Below are positions 58,698-64,000 of a stretch of DNA of 64,000 nt, piece after piece (the stretch's first letter is position 1; every line of letters begins with the position of its first letter). The stretch spans positions 128,431,366-128,495,365 of the forward strand of contig CM076192.1 in assembly GCA_038277395.1 (NCBI GenBank), written 5' to 3'. Source of the stretch: Dryocosmus kuriphilus (Eukaryota; Arthropoda; Insecta; Hymenoptera; Cynipidae). The translations under genes and the position numbers were made by a program. The notes beneath the pieces are model-generated. The model was not told where the DNA came from and searched no databases. It saw nothing but the letters and a program-made list of their open reading frames with translations.

Positions 58698-58770
58698 GAG
58701 GCCGTAGTATAGTGGTAAACGTTCTGGCTTTATAAGCGAGGGATTGCTGGATCGAATCCTGCATGCGAAC
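58698..58770 (+). tRNA. tRNA-like sequence with A and B boxes, left arm
   Basis: The A box TAGTATAGTGG (58,705-58,715) and B box GGATCGAATCC (58,749-58,759) have tRNA spacing. The anticodon loop reads TTTATAA, which would place TAT at the anticodon. The anticodon and T stems each have one mismatch. The acceptor stem pairs poorly (about 3 of 7), and the 3' end differs between the arms. Best read as a tRNA-derived Pol III promoter or pseudogene. Confidence 0.5.
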
Positions 58771-59262
58771 TTTTTGTTTTTTCTAATATTTCAAATTTGT
58801 TACAAAGGATGTTTATTTTTTAATTAATTGTAATAATTTTTTTGCGGGAAAAGGGATTCTGGAAAAATCGTATAGGAGTGAACTTTTTTTTAAATCACAT
58901 AATATACGATATCTGCAATCTGCATTTCAAATAAATACTATATTATAAATACTACATTATTTTTATAATCCAGTTTAGTTTGAAATATTAACTTCCGTTA
59001 AAAATTCGCACTCTCTTATTTTAAATATAAGCTTCAAATTAGTTCATATTTCAAACTAAAGTGAATTATAAAATAATGTAGTATTTATAATATAGTATTT
59101 ATTTGAAATGCAGATTGCAGATATCGTATATTATGTGATTTAAAAAAAAGTTCACTCCTAAACGATTTTTCCAGAATCCCTTTTCCCGCAAAAAAATTAT
59201 TACAATTAATTAAAAAATAAACATCCTTTGTAACAAATTTGAAATATTAAAAAAAACAAAAG

Positions 59263-59334
59263 TTCACCGGCAGGATTCGATCCAGCAATCCCTCGCTTAT
59301 AAAGCCAGAACGTTAACCACTATACTACGGCCTC
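59263..59334 (-). tRNA. tRNA-like sequence with A and B boxes, right arm
   Basis: Inverted partner of the copy at 58,698-58,770, with the same boxes (B box at 59,273-59,283, A box at 59,317-59,327). Its 3' part (CCTGCCGGT) gives a little better acceptor pairing than the left copy (CCTGCATGC). The two copies diverge toward the palindrome centre. Confidence 0.5.
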
Positions 59335-60187
59335 GTTGAGTTTTCGTCAACGTAGACCACAATTACCACAGACTGAAATGATTAACCGGAAACATTAGAA
59401 ATTAAAACTTTAGTAAATTTTAATTTCACATGTTTGAAAATTTATCAATTTATAACTGAGCAACTGTAGTTATATTTATATTTAAACTTTTGAATATCAT
59501 CACCTAACTATTTTAAGCGAAACTATTTTTGCACTGAAATTTTGAGGAATTCCTATAGACAGAGTAAATTTTGATAAATCGATTATTCATGATTTTTCTC
59601 AATCTGTTCTAAATTACATTAATATAAATAAAATGTAGTCATCACTGTCTCTCAGTTTCCTCCTGTTCATCATTTTCACCTATTTTAAAAATATTTGTCA
59701 TCTATTTCACGTTTTTCTAAGATTTAAAAAGTATAAAGTTGCATTAAAAAACTTAATTTGTAAAACTTTGTGAGACCAAAACCACTTTAAATCAGACCGC
59801 GGTCCGTTTAAAATAATCAAATATTTCTTTATAAAATAAATTTTGTTAAATTTATATCTTACAATTAATATAAAATTGTAAGAAGTAAATTTTGTAATGT
59901 TCAAGATATAAGTATTTTAAGATATTAAAGGTTTTGTAAAGTTCTCATATATTAAGAAAGTTCAAGTTAATAACTTTCGGTTATTATATAACAATTATTT
60001 GAATGAAAAGAACGGTAATTATCGGAGGTAAATATATAAAGTAAAATATTGATTAATTTAATAAATTAAAAATAATTATAATTATTATCATTTTAACTTT
60101 AGAATATTTAAAATCAATTGAAAAATAAAACATAGATAATGAAATATACACTTGAAAGTAATAGATATTAACCTAACCTCAAAACCT

Positions 60188-60189
<2 letters not shown>

Positions 60190-60240
<51 letters not shown>
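60190..60240. repeat. (TA)n microsatellite, right arm
   Basis: About 50 bases of TA at the place corresponding to the mariner insertion in the left arm. Frames at 60,088-60,276 and 60,152-60,400 are translations of this tract. Confidence 0.95.
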
Positions 60241-60242
<2 letters not shown>

Positions 60243-61902
60243 AATACCTGAAAAACATAATCATTAAATATTTCAAGTCTTCATTACATGTATTTAAAGT
60301 CTTTCTGCTACATCTGAAAAATTCATATTTGGTGCCTTTCTGTTCAACGCTATCTTCATTATCAGGTATTAGACCAATGAGAAGAGAGATAAGAATGTAA
60401 TGTCAGCCAAATTCTCAAGCTCCCACCGAATTTCTCAAAAGTGAAAAATCAGCTCGTATGTATCTCCAAATGCTCTCAAAGTCTTCAAGGTCGAAAACCC
60501 GATCGTATTCGTGCATTTTCGGCTTTACACGAACAACTTGTAGCAGGATATATCTCACCGACGCACGACGTTAGCATGTGTTCTCCCAGATGGGAAACCT
60601 GGTGGGGGTAGAAAAATCCCACGTTCTGTGAACACTGCCCTCTTGCCTCTGACCATTGTGTTCCGACGAATCGCTGTCGATATCTATATGGCCCGCCAAA
60701 AAAAAACAGAACGTAAGGTCAAGCATCTTTTATATGTGGACGACCTTAAGCTCTTTGCCTCTTCAAAAGAGGACCTAAATATCCTTGTAGCAACCATAAG
60801 CAAACACTTAAAGGCGATCGGAATGACTTTTGCTCTCGACAAATGTACATGGCTCACATCTGGAAGGAAATGCCAGTAGAAGGATACCCTTGTGACGATT
60901 AAGATATTCAGCTTAGAGGTGGAAATACCCTTCAGCATCTTGGTAATGGAGAGACATACGCATATCTTGTTATTTTGCTGCGGAAACCCAAGATGTTCTT
61001 GTTGTGAAAGCGACTCTGCAAAAAAGGAATCGTCAAATTCTCAGAAAAGTTTGGGCTTCTGAGTTATCTGTGAAAAATAAGATCCAGGCGATCAATACGC
61101 TTGCTGTTCCCTTGCTGCTATACGCCTTTGGGGCAATATAGTGGAACGTCGATGAGTTGAAGGGCATTCACAGAAAAAAACGCGTAAAATGAAGACCATC
61201 CATTGAATTCATCACCCTAGATCTTCCGTACCTTGAATATACCCTCCACGAGATCAAGGAGGATGAGGACTATTAAGTTTGAAGTGTCTTCTTTGAAAAA
61301 ATATGTTGGAAAAATTCTGTTCAATTGTAAATGGCAAGGATCCTCTTATGCGTCTTGTGCACCAACATGAATTCACTAGAATTGCGTCGTTTCTGTACAA
61401 TGCCACAAACAGGGCCGCGGATGAGCTTGGCCTTCTGTTTGATTCCTACAATAACACATGTGGGCTACTATCGCTGTCACATTCGGTGCTTAAAAGCCGT
61501 TCGAGAGAGGAAGAACAGTCGCTTCAACTGAAGGAGCATGTCGGCAAACCAGTTCACGGCCGGTTCTGCGAAGTAATGCGCAGAGAAGAACTACGAGTGG
61601 CTTATCTAGCATGTTTGTCTAGTCGCCAGAGTGAAATCGGAAATCTATGGATTCCTCTTTGCATGACAAGAAGGAAAAGAAGAAAGGAAGGACTGTTAGA
61701 GAGGCCAAAGCAGCGAAGGTATCTGGTTTTCATTTATCCTCAAAAGTCATACTTTAGAGTACATTACACGGTTGGCAGACAAGATTTTCATAAAAATAAC
61801 CCAGTTGACGCCAAGTTTGGTACGCGCAGGTTTTTGGAATCGCTGATTGCGAATCGGAAACAAGTTTTTGAAAATTATTCACCCAAGATGGTGGAAGCAT
61901 GA

Positions 61903-62540
61903 CGGCGGACAAGCCTTTCAAAAAATCAACAATTTACGCCAAATTTGGTGTAAAACTGGTACTAATAAGAATCGTCCAAAATCTGACTGAGATCGCTAGG
62001 AGGTACCCTACGGTGGCTGCAAGTTTTCAAAATTCTTAAAAAAATCTTTTTAAAATGATTCTGAAAACCTGGTTTAAGGCCAAGAGCATGATTGTTGTTA
62101 ACGGCACACGTGAGGATAAAATTTCCTGTTCTTTCCAAATCCGCAATGAAAAATGGGTCTTCCCATTTAAAAAATTAAGAGTGGTTCCCATTTGAAAAAA
62201 CAAGTTTGAGTTTGGAATGACTTTGAAGGTCATGATCAAGGACACACTTGAACGTAAAATTCCCTGCTCTTTCTAAATCCGTAATAAAAAATGGGGCATC
62301 CACTTTAAAAAATTTAATTTGACCTTGATGTGCCCTTCAAGGGCATAGTCAGGTTCAAACCGAGGTGTCCATTGAATAGCCGGAGATAAATCTTAAAACT
62401 TTTTATTTCATATTTTTTAAAAAGATTTAATTCCTGATGACTTATTCAGGTGTTTCCATACTTTTGTATATATATAAATTTGGTGCAGCGCACGCTTTGT
62501 AAGCTTTGTACACATCGTAAAGTAGTTTTTGGAAAAAAAT
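61903..62540. repeat. LINE tail region with a two-unit tandem repeat
   Basis: Phrases CACACGTGAGG...TTTCCTGTTCTTTCC at about 62,104 and CACACTTGAACG...TTCCCTGCTCTTTCT at about 62,243 mark two diverged units about 139 bases apart, each followed by AATCCG and AAAAATGGG. No coding signal is visible. It may be the 3' untranslated part of the LINE or an independent repeat. Confidence 0.4.
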
Positions 62541-64000
62541 ACGACAAATAAAAAATGAATGGACTCTGCGGGGTATCGCCGAAGCCATGCCCAACTACCG
62601 AGCAAAGAAATTATTGGTCAAGACGTAAATTAAACAGACTTACCGTCCAGCCAAAACCCGAGTCTAGGCTGCGGGGTAGAATAGTAATCAATTAGTTTTA
62701 TTACCGACACGATAAGAACCGCGACCCCGGAGTTGCCACACTAAATTGTAACAATAGAATTAACAACATGATGTCGGCGCCGGGTTTGGATCACAGAAGT
62801 GGAGCACGAGGAACAACACCGAATGTGACAACGAGCGCAAGTTCCGACACCGAGACCACCCATGAGAACGAACTGACGGTTTGTAAATATCCAGCAGCCG
62901 ATACTTCAGAACGCCGACGACAAGGCGCAGCAGTTCCACTCTGGTCAAGGGAGGCTACACCGTCCAGTCACCGCTTCAACTAGCGACATTACTTCGCCAA
63001 ATCGATTCTGTGCCGCCACTATCAGCGGCAAGTAATGTGTACTAAGACGACTGCCGCGCCCGACCGATCCAACCCTACCCGGGCAAAGATGGAGAAACTA
63101 AGGTGGGTCGCGCAACAAATGGGAGGACTCGAAGCCATGGAGACATATCTGATAGGCGGGCGATGACGACATTGAAAGACACCTTGGCGTTTACAGCCGA
63201 CCAAGCCGATCCAGTCCCAACGAGCCTGTCAGTAACCGTAACTCGGCTTGACAGTGGAACGAGGGGATAGTGAGGGAAGGAAGCTCAAGCAGACAAGAAG
63301 CGGTGTCACTCGTGTTCCTGGCTCGGCGGCGATGTGGTAACAGGATAATTTCGAAGCGAAACACAGTCCACGAAGGGAAACTGGGAGTTGAAACCCTGAC
63401 GGGTAGTAGTCGGAAAGATGGATTGCATGGAAGCCGAGGACCTCGTGCAGTGGCCTCAAGGTAGGTGGGAAAACCATCAGCTATTCCGTGTGTGCTCTCA
63501 GGCCCAAAAGCAGATGCCCGCGATGTAAGACACTGGCGACCGCGTGTGTGTGAATCATTGTAGAGAAAGCCGACCCGTGCGATACCCGGAATTTGGGGAA
63601 CGTCCGGTTCAAGGCCCGACTTTAGAGTAGTAGAGGCGGGCGTCTCTCACGAGAAACGAAGGGTGTGCACAAGATAATGGACCTCGGATGACGTGGTGCC
63701 GACACGGGTCTCTCGGGCGGCCATATTTTCGATATTGGGTCCTTCTGTCGGTATGAGGATAAAATGTAACAGGTAACCTGAGGGTGAAGGAAATTTGAAA
63801 CGCGTTCTCGAATTTGTGCGGTAGGTTCGGAAAAGTGCGGGGTGGGTTATTTGAAATTATAATTTGCTCATACAATGCGAAAAATGTTTTAATGTTCAGA
63901 CCGAATTCGTCATGAGATATATCTTGAATAAAGGATTTATTTTATTGAAAAACGATATTCGGGGTCAAGTGCTTATTAACAGCGGAATTCTCTCTCGATC
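62541..64000. other. GC-rich unassigned block
   Basis: From about 62,560 to 63,800 the base composition is far richer in G and C than the rest of the window, with many CpG. Short frames occur on both strands (for example 62,768-62,983 plus, 63,229-63,477 minus) but none exceeds 90 codons or shows a motif I know. The last 130 bases return to AT-rich text with AATAAA at about 63,928. It may be the 5' region of a LINE, a gene fragment entering the window, or an unknown element. Confidence 0.4.

Larger units (their letters stand above)
56102..60637. mobile_element. Giant palindromic hAT-like element (about 3.2 kb plus nested mariner)
   Basis: Ends are CAGTGTTCACAGAACG and its inverse, flanked by the identical 8-bp duplication CCCTCTTG (56,094-56,101 and 60,638-60,645). 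A CAG-start and an 8-bp duplication fit hAT ends. Left arm 56,102-58,987 (minus the mariner) and right arm 59,047-60,637 are inverted copies of about 1.56-1.59 kb, with an unpaired centre of about 59 bases. No transposase is encoded. Each arm carries a tRNA-like sequence and a (TA)n tract. The short frames at 58,127-58,330 and 59,707-59,904 are the same arm sequence read twice. Confidence 0.88.
55985..62450 (+). mobile_element. LINE with YVDD reverse transcriptase, split by the palindromic element
   Basis: The left piece (about 55,985-56,101) ends in reverse-transcriptase motif text FQGDSLSPLLFC. The right piece (from 60,646) carries on in the same frame with LPLTIVFRR when the palindrome and one 8-bp flank are ignored. 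LLYVDDLKLFASS follows near 60,730. Downstream pieces include VWASELSVKNKIQAINTLAV (other frame, about 61,050) and an open stretch 61,303-61,902 with GKPVHGRFCEV. Stops and shifts from 60,880 on break the gene. Motif style is like the R2/R4 group, tentatively. The 5' part is truncated near 55,985. Confidence 0.7.

Noticed and set aside
58698..58770. Functional tRNA gene
   Set aside because: Stem mismatches and a poor acceptor stem, with a mirrored copy inside a mobile palindrome; kept only as tRNA-like.
62541..63800. Ribosomal RNA gene fragment, suggested by GC richness
   Set aside because: I could not recognise any conserved rRNA core phrase on either strand.

Overview
This window is AT-rich eukaryotic DNA, almost certainly from an arthropod and probably an insect. 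It holds many transposon remnants: mariner DD34D transposases, a BED-type hAT transposase with an intron, and LINEs of several clades. It also has long inverted-repeat elements, satellites and (TA)n microsatellites. The purine-rich LINE at 16.7-21.5 kb resembles elements I associate with ants and wasps, so Hymenoptera is my guess, but the sequence does not prove it. I see no multi-exon host gene, rRNA or CRISPR array. The only non-transposon-like reading frame is on the minus strand at 28,788-29,237.

Layout. The window is built on two diverged copies of one long segment. Copy A covers about 1-15,404 and copy B about 29,817-53,660. Both carry the same order: AT-rich leader, (TA)n, 155-bp satellite, hairpin MITE, satellite unit, hAT transposase pseudogene, and a compound inverted-repeat element full of GCGCGAAGCGCG motifs. 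Comparing the copies exposes later events as filled versus empty sites. Copy B gained a 3.2-kb hAT-like foldback element (33,978-37,188, 8-bp duplication) and an RTE-like LINE on the minus strand (47,207-51,951, 13-bp duplication), which in turn carries a mariner (49,747-51,070). Copy A has a broken mariner at its right edge and lost the BED zinc-finger exon of the hAT gene.

Between the copies lie AT-rich modules of about 525-580 bp, a nearly full-length LINE (16,670-21,456, 10-bp duplication), a Ty3/gypsy reverse-transcriptase scrap joined to a Jockey-type fragment, and an internally deleted relative of the LINE (26,371-28,183) that keeps ORF1 and the 3' end, like mammalian HAL1.

The right end shows three-level nesting. 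A LINE reverse transcriptase with a YVDD motif is split by a 4.5-kb almost perfect palindrome (56,102-60,637) that has hAT-type ends and an 8-bp duplication. Each arm carries a tRNA-like sequence with Pol III A and B boxes, and a second mariner sits in a (TA)n tract of the left arm. After the LINE tail the window ends in an unassigned GC-rich stretch (about 62,541-63,800).

How the parts work together. No transposase here looks competent. The complete-length mariner has His in place of the third catalytic Asp, its sister copy has two frameshifts, the hAT copies are broken, and the RTE-like LINE lost its YADD motif. The value of the window is structural: dated insertions, inverted-repeat architectures and possible non-autonomous families.
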